Source of the DNA: Pseudoscleropodium purum
Lineage: Eukaryota > Streptophyta > Bryopsida > Hypnales > Brachytheciaceae
DNA: 64,000 bases
Direction of reading: 5' to 3'
Assembly: GCA_963969395.1 (NCBI GenBank)
Contig: OZ017797.1
Span: 1,674,001 to 1,738,000, forward strand
Shown here: positions 25,276 through 37,183 of the stretch, one piece after another
Layout of the letters: each line of letters starts with the position of its first letter
How positions within the stretch are numbered: position 1 is the first letter of the stretch
Position numbers and translations under genes: made by a program
Notes under the pieces: generated by a model
Seen by the model: the letters and a program-made list of their open reading frames with translations, nothing else
Told to the model about the DNA's origin: nothing
The model's database searches: none

Positions 25276-28200
25276 ATGGAAGTGCAAGCCATGGCGTACC
25301 GTTCTTTGATCGAATTTAAACCCTCCCCTGTATGCCCAATGTCGACTGTGCTCTCTAGGTGTAATCCTGCTTATTCCCATCGAAATTCCCTTCGGACTAA
25401 TGCAGCACATTCGAGAATTAGGCAATGTGGTGCCCATGAACCCTCATCTTCCTACCATTGCTTGAGCTCTAATTGGATGAAGCCTATCCCTTCAAGAGTG
25501 TCTTTCAGGCTTGTTGTCAGAAGCGGGAAAGAAAGTAAGGGTAAGGACTCGAAGGGGAAGAAGAAGGGTGGGAGAGGAGGAGGAGGGGGAAGCTCAAAGG
25601 GAGAACTTGCGAAAAAGGCAGGTCCGAGACCTAATGTGTGGAGCAAGGATATTGCTGAAACAGAGTACCAAGCCTCTCGAGGTGAAGCGAAACCTCCTAG
25701 ATCAAAGCAACAGGGGCAAGTGGCTGTGGCAGGACGAGAAGTTGATGTGAGAGGGAAAGGAGGTGACAGCGCCAAGGCTGGCGCTGGTGATGACGAAGAC
25801 TTCGGGTATCAAGACTTCGGTGATGACTATACTGGTGTCATGGCGACTGGCGGCATTCCTGTGGAAACCCTTGAAGTCCTGCAGGCGCAGGTATGGTTTG
25901 AATCGATCACCTGATTGTTTTCATAGAGTTTGTAAGAGAATCGACAATTTGCTTTCTACCTTGCAGATCCTCGTCGCCAGTTGCGAGGGTTGACCTGGGT
26001 CTTGTCATCCCTAAGGTATTTGCGTCACAATTAGTATTCTAACATACGTAGGGATGTGATTTTTGGGAGATTATCATAATGCTGTGGTTGGGTACAACAG
26101 CCAAATCTGTTGAGATCAATTCTTATCACGATGTACGAATTTCAAAGTGGGAGCTTGTGCACCAGTATAAGTGACAGTAGACAACTCCATATCCATTCAA
26201 AGATCAGTGGTCATACAGGAACAAATGCCCAATCCTTTGTGGACAACATTTGTGAGCAGCAATGCGGGAGTGTGGAGAGGGTATGGAGCCGCATTTTCTC
26301 CCATTACAGGTGAGATGGAGCCAGTGGCACTGGATGTTTCGAAAGCGTATCTCTATGATGCGGCTGTGCTGTGCTCAGTGGAGTCGATCCCAGGTGCGGG
26401 CGGCAACCAAATTGACAGCTCCTCTTTGTATCGCAAGGTCATGTGGAAAGTGGGAAATACCCGAGGCGAGCGAGGATATAAAGAGGTAATCCATTCACTT
26501 TTATGTTGTAAATTGTAGGTCATTGTGAGCTGATCACTGTCTGTGTGAAGTTTCATGACCTTTGAGTTGTTGTCAAGAGCACAATTTGTTTCGTAATTTT
26601 TGGAGTTCTATTGAATTGGTTATGAATTCTTAAAGTCACTATGGTCTCTTTTCCAAAACCATGCACTGGGCTGTGCTTATTCTGACCTTGAATACTCCTG
26701 AGTGTAAAACCTAGGCACGAATGGAATCTTAGCATGTGGCAGTTTTCATTGGTTCAAGGGTTGCTATTTGAATGGCATTGACTGCAATTATAGATGTTGG
26801 CTTACTGAACCAGGTGGAATTGGGCATCTATCTTAGTGCCATATTTCATCTGAAGAAAGGCTGCAACTTGGCAGCACGGTGATTGTCCCTGCCGGATTTA
26901 TGGCATGCTAAGAAAATTAAGTTGAATTGCCAGTATCAGGAGGATCTTGAGTTGTTTGGGGATGATCTGGAGGATGATGAGGATTTGGCTGTCAATGCTA
27001 TCGAGCTTGAATCATCAGCAATCGCGGAAGGCATGAATTACCCCCTGGAGATCCCTGCAGAAGAATTCGGTACTGTGGAGGATACGAAGGAGTTCCTTCA
27101 AGGTTTGGGACCTGCACTTTACAACCCTGAAAAGGAAAATCCCAAAGATTGGGCGCTCAGAGAAAGCGATCCAGAGTGGGAATCGATTTTCAAAGCAGGA
27201 GTGGTTGATCCTGGATTGGTAGAAGAGCTTAAAAATGTTCCCACCGAGGCCATCAAAGTGGAGGCCATCAAAGCTTCTGAGGCTGCACCTGCAAACAGTG
27301 AGGTTTGGAAAGACGTGATGGAAGAGGATACTATGACCTTGGAACCTGGTCTTGTCTTTTTCTCGGTATGTAGGCTTCTCTCGACTATATTTCTCGTTTA
27401 CCAATCCATTCATCTAGGTAGAGCTCTGTTCACTGTTGGACTGAATCTGGAGCTGACTGTGGTTCAGATAACTAACCTGGATCTATCTTTTAGCTTCTTC
27501 TTTTTGGTGCATCGCAGATGAGGTCAGAGGTAAAACCAAGAGACTGCAATGTGCACTGCCTTCAGAGTTGTACAATGTGTCCAAATCATGTCTGCTAGGG
27601 TAACTCATACGATGTGGTAATGTAGGATGGTTCGTATTCAAGAGGCCCTTTATCGCTTCTACCGGACGATCTTGCCACAACCGAACCTGCGTATTTCAAT
27701 GCTCCAACTTTCAAAATTGAGCAGGTGGGAGGGCATGTAGCTCTGTTCTTAATTCCCCAATTGTTACTGTCGCATCCTATCTTTCAAAACTCTGGGTGAT
27801 AGATTTCTAAGAGTCATCCAGGGGAAAGGAAACTTAATGATTCCATTACCTACCTTTCTTCTTCACCAAAATCCTAGTCTTGCTAGGTTACGCAATCTAC
27901 GACGATATTGCCTAAAAGTGTGACAATGTTCTTCTCCATGCAGTGAAACTATCTGCATGTGAATTTGGACTGACAAACTTTTGTTTCATTTTTGAAGTGC
28001 ATAGTGACAGGTAAACATCGAAGGTTACGACTGGTTCACACCATTGCTATCATGGAATCAGGAGAAGAGATTCAAGTTCTGCGTGTTGCATTATATGAAG
28101 AACAATGGACGGGCCCTCGCAATATGGAGTCGATCAGGTAGTATTGAATCTTTGAAACAATTACCTTGAATTTTTCTCACTGCTCTGACCTATATTTCAG

Positions 28201-28776
28201 TAGTAGAAAATCCTCCCCCGTATCTGTTCTAGAAAAGCTAGCTGCATTTTATTGACAGGGTATATGTTACGAGGACTTGCTTTCACTTGCAGAAGCTAAC
28301 CAAATTTCCTCTTCTTGGACACCAGTGAATCAGCTGAGTCACTTGCCTACGTATTACCCTTCTCCCAACGAGACCGGCCTGCGGTTAATGAGTTGACAGG
28401 CTCTTGGAAGGTTTTTGAGATGAGCGCATGTGCGATCCATCAGCCCGATGCCTCGTTACTGGCACGGCCTGCATATGCACATTTCTGCCAAGAATTGGTG
28501 CTAAAACAAGGCTTGCCAGGCCCGCTCAAAATGTACTTGGACGATGAAAATGAAGACGCCGAACCTGCTGAGGATCCTATTGTGTTGTGGTTACCAGGTG
28601 GTATTACAGCTAGTGTGGAGGCTAAAGAGGACGGTGTATTGACGGTGGGAGTTGGGTGGTTCTATGAGGATGGTACGTTCCTGACTATGGAAAGGGATTA
28701 TGGACCTGATGGTAAGCTTTCAGAAGTGCGGTCACAAACGAAAGTGAAGGGAGGATGGGCTGGTGGTCGTATGTAG
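25276..28776 (+). CDS. DUF3598 (lipocalin-like) protein, probably plastid-targeted
   Basis: Exons 25276-25890, 26219-26485, 26934-27365, 27626-27724, 27998-28137 and 28326-28776 keep frame throughout and give 667 residues. The ATG at 25276 follows non-ATG codons in the same frame. The first roughly 75 residues are Ser/Arg-rich and poor in acidic residues, like a chloroplast transit peptide. A Gly/Lys-rich linker (KKGGRGGGGGSSKG) and an acidic stretch follow. The DUF3598-like part starts at PNPLWTTFVSSNAGVWRGYG and ends with a C-terminal domain containing SWKVFEMSACAIHQPD, VLWLPGGITASVEA and MERDYGPDGKLSEV. DUF3598 proteins share a lipocalin-like barrel with the cyanobacterial CpeS/CpeT bilin lyases, so a role in a plastid pigment or small-molecule process is possible but unproven. 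Exon 2 and 3 borders are my best fit; the family call is stronger than the exact structure. Confidence 0.82.
26575..26850 (+). repeat. Intronic dispersed repeat, partner of 51495-51780
   Basis: This lies in intron 2 of the DUF3598 gene. It shares with 51495-51780 the order GTTTCGTAAT.TTTGGAGTT, TTATGAATT, AAGTCACTAT.GT, a TTCTGACCTT or TTTGACCTT block, AATTATAGATG and GGTGGAATTG. The copies are diverged, with small indels. An apparent exon at 26818-26888 falls inside this repeat and was therefore not called coding. Confidence 0.7.
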
Positions 28777-29789
28777 GATGACCGGTTCTAGGCAAACAAT
28801 TTTGTAGACACAATGCAGTCACATTGATTGTTTTTCTACATGGAGTCGTAGTTGTGAGTTTGAAGCCCCTTTGAACTGGTGAAATCTTTAGAATAACAGG
28901 TTCTTATTTTTTTTTACTTCTGTTGAATTGATCAACTCTGTTACGATCTTTGTTACTATCTGAAGGCAAGCTTCATTTGATTTTGCATCTGAGAACCGGT
29001 TGTGAAGGCTAAAACGGATTATACGTACGACTTCAAAGAAGTGGTAAAATTCATGTATTCAATTTTCAATGTGATTGTTACTAAATAGAATTGCACGCAA
29101 AGAATATTCTCTGATGAGGAGTGTTGTAAGGGAACTGCTCCTGCGAAGTAATGAGAGGGCTTCAGAGCCAAACACTGGGTTAGTCCTGCAAATCCTTAGC
29201 ATCACAATGCATCTCATCCCTGGGAACCAACCAACCAACCAACTTGTGGCTAATCTTCACGAGATCAACTAGGTGCTTAGCATTTGTCCTCTGTACTCGA
29301 TGGCGCAAGCCTGGCTGTTGGGGTCGGGACACTTGCCAAATACTCAAACTTTTAGTTCACTAAAATATCACCAAAAATTTCTAAAACTAGAGTTGACCAA
29401 CTCTCGAATAGTTCCTTATTCTTATTTGGTGTGCACAGTTTGATATGGTAATGTATGACTGTACTTCATATCTCTGTCATATCTATACATATGTTCAAAT
29501 GTTCATATTTTGTGAAAGGAGGTTCCAATGCACTGACATTTGGATACCTTATGCAAAAGTTTTGAAGGATCAAAGTTTTTTTTGGTAAAATTTTCTAAAA
29601 TTGTTTCTTCCACTTAGTAGGTACATATTGATTTTTGGAGATGGCAATTTTAGGTCAGTAGCCCAATTTGGGGTGTCTGCGTTATGACGTTATTAGACAA
29701 TTACTTACATAACCGTTGATTGATTTATCAAGAAACTCTTTATAAAAAATGGTTGGAATGGTGAGAGTAATCCCCATTCTGTTCACCCT

Positions 29790-30060
29790 CAAGAGAGGGT
29801 GGGGTTGCATGACTGTGCTGTAGCGAGCTACTGCTGCGAAGCTTGCCTCGAGGGCTCAACAGCATCTTCTCTACGCCACAGGGCAAGCTTCGTCAGGCAG
29901 GTCTTCCCTTCCGGGACGGCATCTCTGCCGGAGGTAACGCTCGGGGAATTTCACTCGAAGTCTTGGCGACCATTGAAGCACCCCTTCACCAAACCGATAC
30001 CAGCAAATAGCCGTTGTCTCTCTTAAAAATAGAGTGACTTCGAATCGGACAAACGATATG
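29790..30060. other. GC-rich island of unknown origin in AT-rich DNA
   Basis: About 270 bp with much higher GC than its surroundings. It carries an inverted repeat CGAAGCTTGCC / GGCAAGCTTCG near 29837-29848 and 29881-29892, with a loop of about 32 bp. An open frame (29799-30026 plus, 75 codons) matches no family I know. Composition and stem-like structure are compatible with an organellar DNA insertion or an unannotated RNA, but I cannot tell which. Confidence 0.3.
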
Positions 30061-30419
30061 GTTTAATTGAGTCCCATTGAGAAGCCTTTCTCAAAAGAAT
30101 TTACATCGGTTTGGGTTCAGGATCAACTCCTTCTGGGATTTTGTCGAGGTGATGTGTTTGAAGTATCGCTGGAGAGGGTCTGAACCTCACCATCCTAGAG
30201 CCACATTCCCAATCAAACGTCTCGGCAACCCCACCTCCAAAACATAATTTAACAAAATTCAACCAAGAAAAGAAGTAAGAAATGACAAGCTTACGTACGA
30301 CACAAATTTGAACATGTAATTGCATAGAAAGTCTTCGATCATTATGAGTTCGTTGCATGTAATTGTGCTCTATGCAGTTACAACATAAAAGAAATCTTTA
30401 CAAATTACAAACGATTCAT

Positions 30420-32420
30420 GAGCTTAACCCTTGAACGTCGGATTGGGCTATGTGGAAATCATTTGTTTTGGTATTGTGTGCATTTTTGGACAAAAAAAAT
30501 GAAAAAGCACTCATTGGAAGTCAAGTTACCATTGACCAGAAAATAGTTGTGGCATCGTTTATCAATTAACATAGGATTAGACAACATTCTTTAGATGCAT
30601 TATCAAATTACACCCAATCTCTATTGTATATGCATTTTTAGATATTTTGAAAAATACATTCATCATTTCTTTGGTTGAATCTTATTTCTAAAAAGTATTT
30701 AAGAGTGAAATTTTTTGGTTATATATATTTGAGCTTTTATCCTATTTCCAAGTAACTAAAACATTAAAATATTTATTGTTTCCAAATTTTCTTCAGATAT
30801 ATTTGTGAATAAATTTTGGAGAATTTTTTTTAGACTCAAATTTTTGAAATTTATTATTTGTAGTGTTCTATTCATTGTATGTATCTTATTTTATTATTAA
30901 TTTTTTTCTTCCAAATGCTCATAGTACTCCCAATTCTTTTCCAAATGCAACAAAATCAAAAAGTGTTTCTTCCAATCACCCATTACCAAAAAGGTCAATT
31001 TTATTAAAATTGGTAATATTCTACAACTTGAAAATGTCAATTTTTAATTTGATGAGGGACTAACAATAAAGACTGTGACATATGTAACATCTCAATTTCC
31101 TAGCATTCCATACATTTATAATGTTCTAGTGACTAGTCCCATGTCAAGTAGTCCCTTGTCTTTTGAGTAGAGTGTAGTACAAATATATATCCCATATCTA
31201 TATTTGTATCCCATATCCATATTCATATCTAAATCGATGGTTTGGAGATTGGTTTCAAATTTTTTTCGTGAGTAGATCAATGGTCTATGATTTTCAAAAA
31301 TTAAAAATGGGGGGATAAATAAAAAACATGCTATTTGCATCTTTTTACTGGATAGTGACTCATACAAGTTATCAATAAGATCATTGAATCAACATGCAAT
31401 CAAACAACATTGATAATAGTAAAAGCAACAACAAAGACACTTAACCCCTCATTGCCAAAGTCTCATTTGGGTTAAAAAACATCATTGCTTTTGAAATGAT
31501 ATAGATGTAAATTTCACTAAGTTATAAAGATCTTAATCATAAAACCTTATAGTGAACATGTTGTAGATGATGTGAATCAAATTTGGAGTCATTTGACCAT
31601 ATAGATTGAAAGATTATAATGTTTTAGTGTTGAAAAAAGATGCTGAAATTTTCCTAGCAACCCCCTTGGAGGTGAAATTCAATTTCTAAACTTACTCAAA
31701 TGAAAAAATTTAAACTATAAAGTTATTTAAAACCAACATACAAATACATTAGTGAAAAAAATATCAATAAAATTGACTCAATGTGTTTGCAAAATGTCAA
31801 ATAATAGGTCAGAAAAGTTGTAGAAAACATATATGAGGTTGAACCTCCTTCTACTAAAATGCTTCTCAGTCACTCATAACTTCTTGGATTGATATGAAAA
31901 TTTAGCCATACAAACAAGACTAGTATGCGCAACTTTTCCAAAAACATTTATTGGAAACAGACATTGTATGGAGAAGAAACAAGTTGCCAAAGTTTACTAT
32001 AATCCAAAAATGTCGGGATTTTGAACTTCGAATTGCTCCCAAACATTCAAAGAAATATGGATTGACATGAAAAATTTAACACAATAACTAGACTGAGAGG
32101 GAAACATAACACAAATTTTTTTTATTGAAAACAAACATTAAATGAAGGAGATACCCCCCATCAACCATCAAATGCAATTTGGTGGACTCAAATTGAACTT
32201 GTGAACTTTGATTGGCTTCCAATTACTTTGTACATCTTGAATCAATTTGAAAATCCTACCACACAAACTAGAAGAAAGAGCACAAATTTTTCAATAAGTT
32301 TTATTGAATCTAGATATTGGATGCAAGAGTTATAGGACTTTAAAAACTATGTGAGGATACTTTTGGTTCCTTGTAGCAATAAGGAGTTAGCCCTAAATGT
32401 ATGGCGAGTTTGTTACAATT
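30420..32420 (+). repeat. Dispersed AT-rich repeat, copy A
   Basis: The proximal part (30420-30545, with CTTAACCCTTGAACG and GTGGAAATCATTTGTTTTG) and the distal part (31440-32420) both match the reverse complement of 47380-48840 in the same order. The distal part includes TTTCCTAGCAACCCCCTTGG, GACTCAATGTGTTTGC and ACTTCTTGGATTG. About 0.9 kb between the two parts of copy A is unrelated to copy B. A third partial copy lies at 37530-37760. I see no intact protein in any copy, so this is probably a non-autonomous or decayed transposon family. Confidence 0.75.
31160..31330 (-). repeat. TATCC/ATATC-rich tract with a conserved flank, copy 1
   Basis: A run of imperfect CATATCCATAT / GTATCCCATATC words is followed by a conserved flank containing GATCAATGG(T/C)..(A/G)TGATTTT, a G-run and GGATAGTGAC. 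The same arrangement occurs at 59320-59640 and, less clearly, at 57480-57780. Confidence 0.55.
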
Positions 32421-33688
32421 GCTCATAAATAATTGCAATCACTTAGCCCACAACTACCAAATTTTGCCACTCTTGGTTGTATATTGGAAGCCCACTATAA
32501 GCACTTCCTTTCCAATTATGCAAAAATAACAATTTCACAAAAAAATCTTTATTTGAGTAATGAAAGAAGTAACATAAGTAGAAAATTCATTTCAATGCAA
32601 TAAGCATCTCTAATAAGTTTAAGGATGTTTGCATGAGTAGACCAAATAAACAATTCAAGGGTAGCTACAACCTACTAACTTTACCTCATGATTGTGTAAA
32701 CAATACTATCTTTATTTGGAAATATGCTTTTGTGGCCTTATTTACATAATATTGTATGTAAAATCAATAACTAAAACTTTTAGACTATGATATTGAAAAT
32801 TTTGCCATTCTTCCTCATGAACAAAAAAATATGTGCACCATCATTTTATTCTTATTCTTTACAAAATACAACATCTCTACTCTAGAGCCAAGTGAAAAAG
32901 TAGCATTATAGATTCTTCATTCACAATTGTCTTTGACCAATGTTATGATTGTTGGCCTTGACCAAAGCTTTCCATTGGCTAAAGTTATTGCAAAGTTATT
33001 GTAAGGAAGTTTGAGTACAATAGCTTCTTAACAACTTGGTCAAAAAATAAATAATGAAAAGGGTGCCTAAATTTTTGAAAAATTAGTAATTTAATTTGCC
33101 AAAAAAAATATAAATTAAAAAATTGCCTAATTCATAAAAATTCAACTTGGATGATACTATGTCCTGGCATCTCAAATTAATTCAACTATGATACTACTCA
33201 ATGGTTGCATAGTTCAATTGCAATGTCTTAACAATTCCAAAAAAATGAGTAGTGTTATAGTTGTATGTGTAGTTGCAATAATTATGAAAAGTCTTAACAA
33301 TTTCATAATTACAAGTAGTAGTATTATAGTTATATAAATAGTTGCAACAATTATGAGTACTATAGTATTTCTATTAAATTATGTGATTATTATACTATTC
33401 ATATAGTACTGTACATAACTTCTTTACATCTTGAATGAATGCCTGATTTTTTTTAATTATATTTTAAAATTATCCATCTTTAATATATTATTTTTTCGAT
33501 TGCCTAACTTTTTTTTGCACTTTAATTAGCTGCCTAAGCTTCTAGGAAGGTACGGTCGTTCGAGGACCAAGCTACTCAAAAAACATGAAAAAAATGAAAG
33601 TGCTACACCTTTTAGCGTAGCTGCTTGTTCCACTGGCCTTTAGATGAAATCACGCGACATTCATCCCAACGATGAATCATGGACGAAC

Positions 33689-33697
33689 TTAGGGTTT
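33689..33697 (+). promoter_or_regulatory. Telo-box upstream of the DUF615 gene
   Basis: TTAGGGTTT in sense orientation, about 150 bp upstream of the ATG at 33846, in the GC-richer promoter or 5' UTR stretch that begins near 33540. Confidence 0.4.
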
Positions 33698-33845
33698 CAA
33701 GCTCCGCATCGTCACTGCAATCCTTTCAATTTAGCATTTCGGAAGCACGCTCTGCTTTGTGCTCTTCCTTATCCATGTCGTGGACACCCCTATGTTGTTA
33801 TATGCAAGCTCAATATTCTTCTGAAGTCGTCCACAGCAATTAGTA

Positions 33846-36800
33846 ATGCTTCACGTTAGCAAGCAGCTGTGGAGGCCTTGGAGTTTTAAGCACCTTTTGG
33901 TGTCCCCTCGTTTGTGTCCAGGCGTTGGCCATCGATCGTTCCTCTCTGTCTCCTGCTCTCTGGACCCGGCGAATTCCTCGTCGTCCGAATGGGGAAGCTT
34001 GTTCCGTCCGAGCACCTTGTCATGGAGCATTAGGTGATTCCTTTAGCACAATTTCAGTGGAATTTGATTCCGAATTCAGTGAGGATGTTACTCAGATGTT
34101 TTGATTTTGCACAATGGCTCTAATGCGCGTACTCGATACACCCTGGAAATCGAAGGCGAAGATGCCGAATGCGCTTAGTGTCGGGGTTTAGAATTGGTAT
34201 GCGCATTTTAGAGATTTCACTCTTAAATTTCAGGGTTTTATCTCAATTTTTGAGGGTCATTTTCAACTCCTTGATTTTTTCTTTTGGAGATTTAAAATTT
34301 GCAATGATCTAGTTGATGTTTTTGGTAACAGTAGACACCAAACGTAGCTGAATTTGTAAGACCAAATCATTATTCTTGCAAACTCTGCAGAGTAGATTTA
34401 CAAACAGTGCTTCCCTTTTGATTATTTGTTTTTGCTATTTTTGAAGGATGGGATCCAACTAAAATTATACTTTTCTTCTTTACGAATATGGAAATACACA
34501 TTTGATTCTCTGTGTATTTTGAAAAAGCAAGAGTGATATTAATTCTAACCATTGACTAGAATTGTCATTAACTGTTACAAAATTCAAAATATATGAATGA
34601 TAAAGCAGAGTGGTCATCGGGGGCTTAAGGGTAAATGAAGGATGTCAGGGTTTAGAATTGGTTTGTATATTTGAGGAGTTTGATGATTGAATCAGTTTTG
34701 TGACGTTCTTGCTGATTCTGCAAGGTTTGTCTTTTAAAGATTTCTGGTTTTATTTTCTGGTTAATTGTCTTTTATATGGCTTCAACCAATGTGAATGGTC
34801 ATCCTCTTGATCTGCTCTTTTTGATTGGCATTGATAGTCCTTAAAAATCATATGATTATTGAGTATGTTTCCGTGTTCAGGGAAGCACACACAGGAACTG
34901 CAGGCAAGAGCCATGGAAGAAGGAAGAAGAGTATCCAGCCGAGCTCGTTACAGTATACGAAACGTAGGGATGCCCTGGAAGAGAGAACCGAGGAAGAGTT
35001 ATCAGAGGATTATGAAGAGAAGGATAGCAAGGGACAAAGTAAAAGGAAATCTCTGAGAGCTCTAAAGTGGGGCAATCAACTTGCTTCACTGTCTCCTTCT
35101 CAGCTTCGGCAAGCTATCAGGTGGAACTTCGTTATTGCAATCAGTGCCGGAGCTGTGGGAAAGTAGACCAAGCCCCAGATTTTGGCACCTGTTTCCTCAT
35201 ATTGACGGTGGAAATGGCATTGAATTGGAGTGCCGGATTTATAGTTTTGAGCATGGTGTTGGATAGGAGTCAAATATGAGCTGATTTTCATGAAGAATTT
35301 GTCGTTTACCACGTTGTTCTTAAACGAATTCTGCAGGTGGGCATCGCTTGATGGGGAAGTCTACGACGCAGTCATGCTGGTCAAGGTAAAGTGGCATGCG
35401 CGATGTGCTTACTTGTGTTTACTTGTATTTTACTGTGCCGGATTATGATTTATGAATCTTTTTTCCTATCAAGCTCTGTTCCTGGTTGTTGATGCGTTTC
35501 ACTTTTGATTTTTGGTGCGCAGTCACTGGGTCCTAACGTGCGAAATGGGAAGAGGCGGCAATTTAACTTCATAGGTAAGCACTTCCAACCCAGTATGGGA
35601 ATTGGCTACAAACAGTGTGGTCTGTTTCCATTTTGAATCGAATGTGGATGCTGAATGTGATTGGAAACATACACATATATACTTTTGGTTCGGCTACCTG
35701 CAAAGCTACGTTAGTTTAAGTTAGAGAATTAATGCATATTAACACATGAAGGACTGCGATTTTGAGAGGTGAATAGAGCTATGGGGAGATGTTTGGGGTA
35801 TAAGACCCAAATTTATAGAGATTTGTTTTTATCGCCATGTATGAATTTCCTATGTAATTTCAAAGTGGGAGGTTGTAGACTGCCATTGAAGGAACTGCGG
35901 GCAACCCCATTTCCGTTCAAAAAACTAATTGGTCAGATTATTTAGCCAAGTCAAACTTACATCACGAGTTGTTGTTGGTAACCTGAGGTCAGTTTAGGAG
36001 ACAGGATCAGGTCTCTAATTGATTTAGTATCCTCTACCTTACTGGACGAATTTTCCAGGCAGACACTCATGATTGTGTATGGTCCTCAGGGGGACTACTT
36101 CGAGAAGCTGATCCTGAATTAATGGAACAGGTCCTGACGGCGTGCCAAGATGGTGACCTTTCAGGCTTGATGGCAAGAACGAAACCAGAGTCAAGTGGTG
36201 ATGAAATTGACGAGACCGAGACCAGTGATGAGAAGACAGAATATCTGTCTGAGGTGTGATATGGAGTGTGTTAACTCGAATTTGAGATGGTTGATATGAT
36301 TTTCACTGCTGTAGTAGAAAACCCACCCTCAGTAGAAAGCCTAGCCGTGTTACAGTTTTGCATATTCTATGCTAGAAACTGCCATACGTGGCGTTACAAT
36401 TGGCAGAGTTCAACGCAGCTAGGTTTCTTGAATACGTCTTGGGGGCGGGGGTTTCTACTAGTATGTACTTGAAGCGAATTGCTATTTGAAATACTGACCT
36501 GTGATAGAGCGTTAGCGGTAGAAGCTAATCTGTTTCTAGCATTGCAACTCTTCCATCATAAAACCACGAAATGCTGATGAAGAGTTCATATTGGTTTATC
36601 CTACTTGCAGGAGGAAAAGATAGCCACACAGTGGCTGCAAGGCCTTTTGGGTGGTGACGAGGCTGTCAACAACGATGTCTTTTCAAGCACAAGTGATGTC
36701 TACTTTGACCGGCAGGTATGTTTGTTGGTCAACCAATATTTTATCCTCTCGTACCTGTTGTTGTATACTGGTGGTTAAAATGATGAATGGTTCATATTAG

Positions 36801-37183
36801 CTTCATCAGCTAACAAAACATAAGAGGTCCATATATAATTTATTATTATTTTGTCGCACCCCAGTGATATCTGTTGAACGGAAGCTTAGGAGTGATAAGA
36901 AAAATGGCATCTCTGAGGATACCTTGACACTGTAGATGGCAACTCGGACTTCAGGAAAAGATGTGAGTCCTCTCCAGTACAGTCCGATTAGACTCATTGT
37001 AGTAGAGTTAATAATTTCTTGAATGTTTTTGTTTTTCTTCAGGAACTGAAGAAGCTATTGCGAATGGCGAAAGGGACCCAAAATTTACAGTTGACTGATA
37101 GACCTGTAGAAGCCACGAAGGCACACAACACATTGTTTGAATTTTTATTCGATCTTGCCCAAAGACGGCAAAATGACGCTTGA
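33846..37183 (+). CDS. DUF615 / DarP (YjgA)-like ribosome-associated protein, organelle-type
   Basis: Exons 33846-34033, 34881-35120, 35337-35385, 35523-35574, 36090-36253, 36611-36715 and 37043-37183 join in perfect phase to give 312 residues. The first 40 residues are rich in Arg, Ser, Leu and His with no acidic residue (start MLHVSKQLWRPWSFKHL), consistent with a mitochondrial or plastid presequence. The body matches DUF615: ALKWGNQLASLSPSQLRQAI, then GKRRQFNFIGGLLREADPE (bacterial counterpart: RRRQL.(F/Y)IGK..R), and a C terminus FDRQELKKLLRMAK ... LFEFLFDLAQ like the last helix pair of E. coli YjgA. Bacterial DarP binds the late 50S subunit and helps mature the peptidyl-transferase centre, so a role in organellar large-subunit assembly is a reasonable inference. 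An acidic insert (about residues 195-215) sits between the two conserved halves. Confidence 0.85.

Larger units (their letters stand above)
28777..33845. other. Repeat-rich spacer between the DUF3598 and DUF615 genes
   Basis: 28777-29060 is probably the 3' UTR of the DUF3598 gene. 29220-29240 has a short (AACC)n run. 29790-30060 is a GC-richer island. 30420-32420 is a dispersed repeat, within which 31160-31330 has a TATCC-rich tract. 33225-33360 holds two tandem units of about 67 bp beginning GTCTTAACAATT. I see no supported gene. Confidence 0.55.

Noticed and set aside
26818..26888. Possible extra exon starting GTGGAATTGGGC in the DUF3598 gene
   Set aside because: It would need a donor that breaks the frame, and the sequence belongs to a repeat shared with an unrelated gene's intron at 51495-51780.
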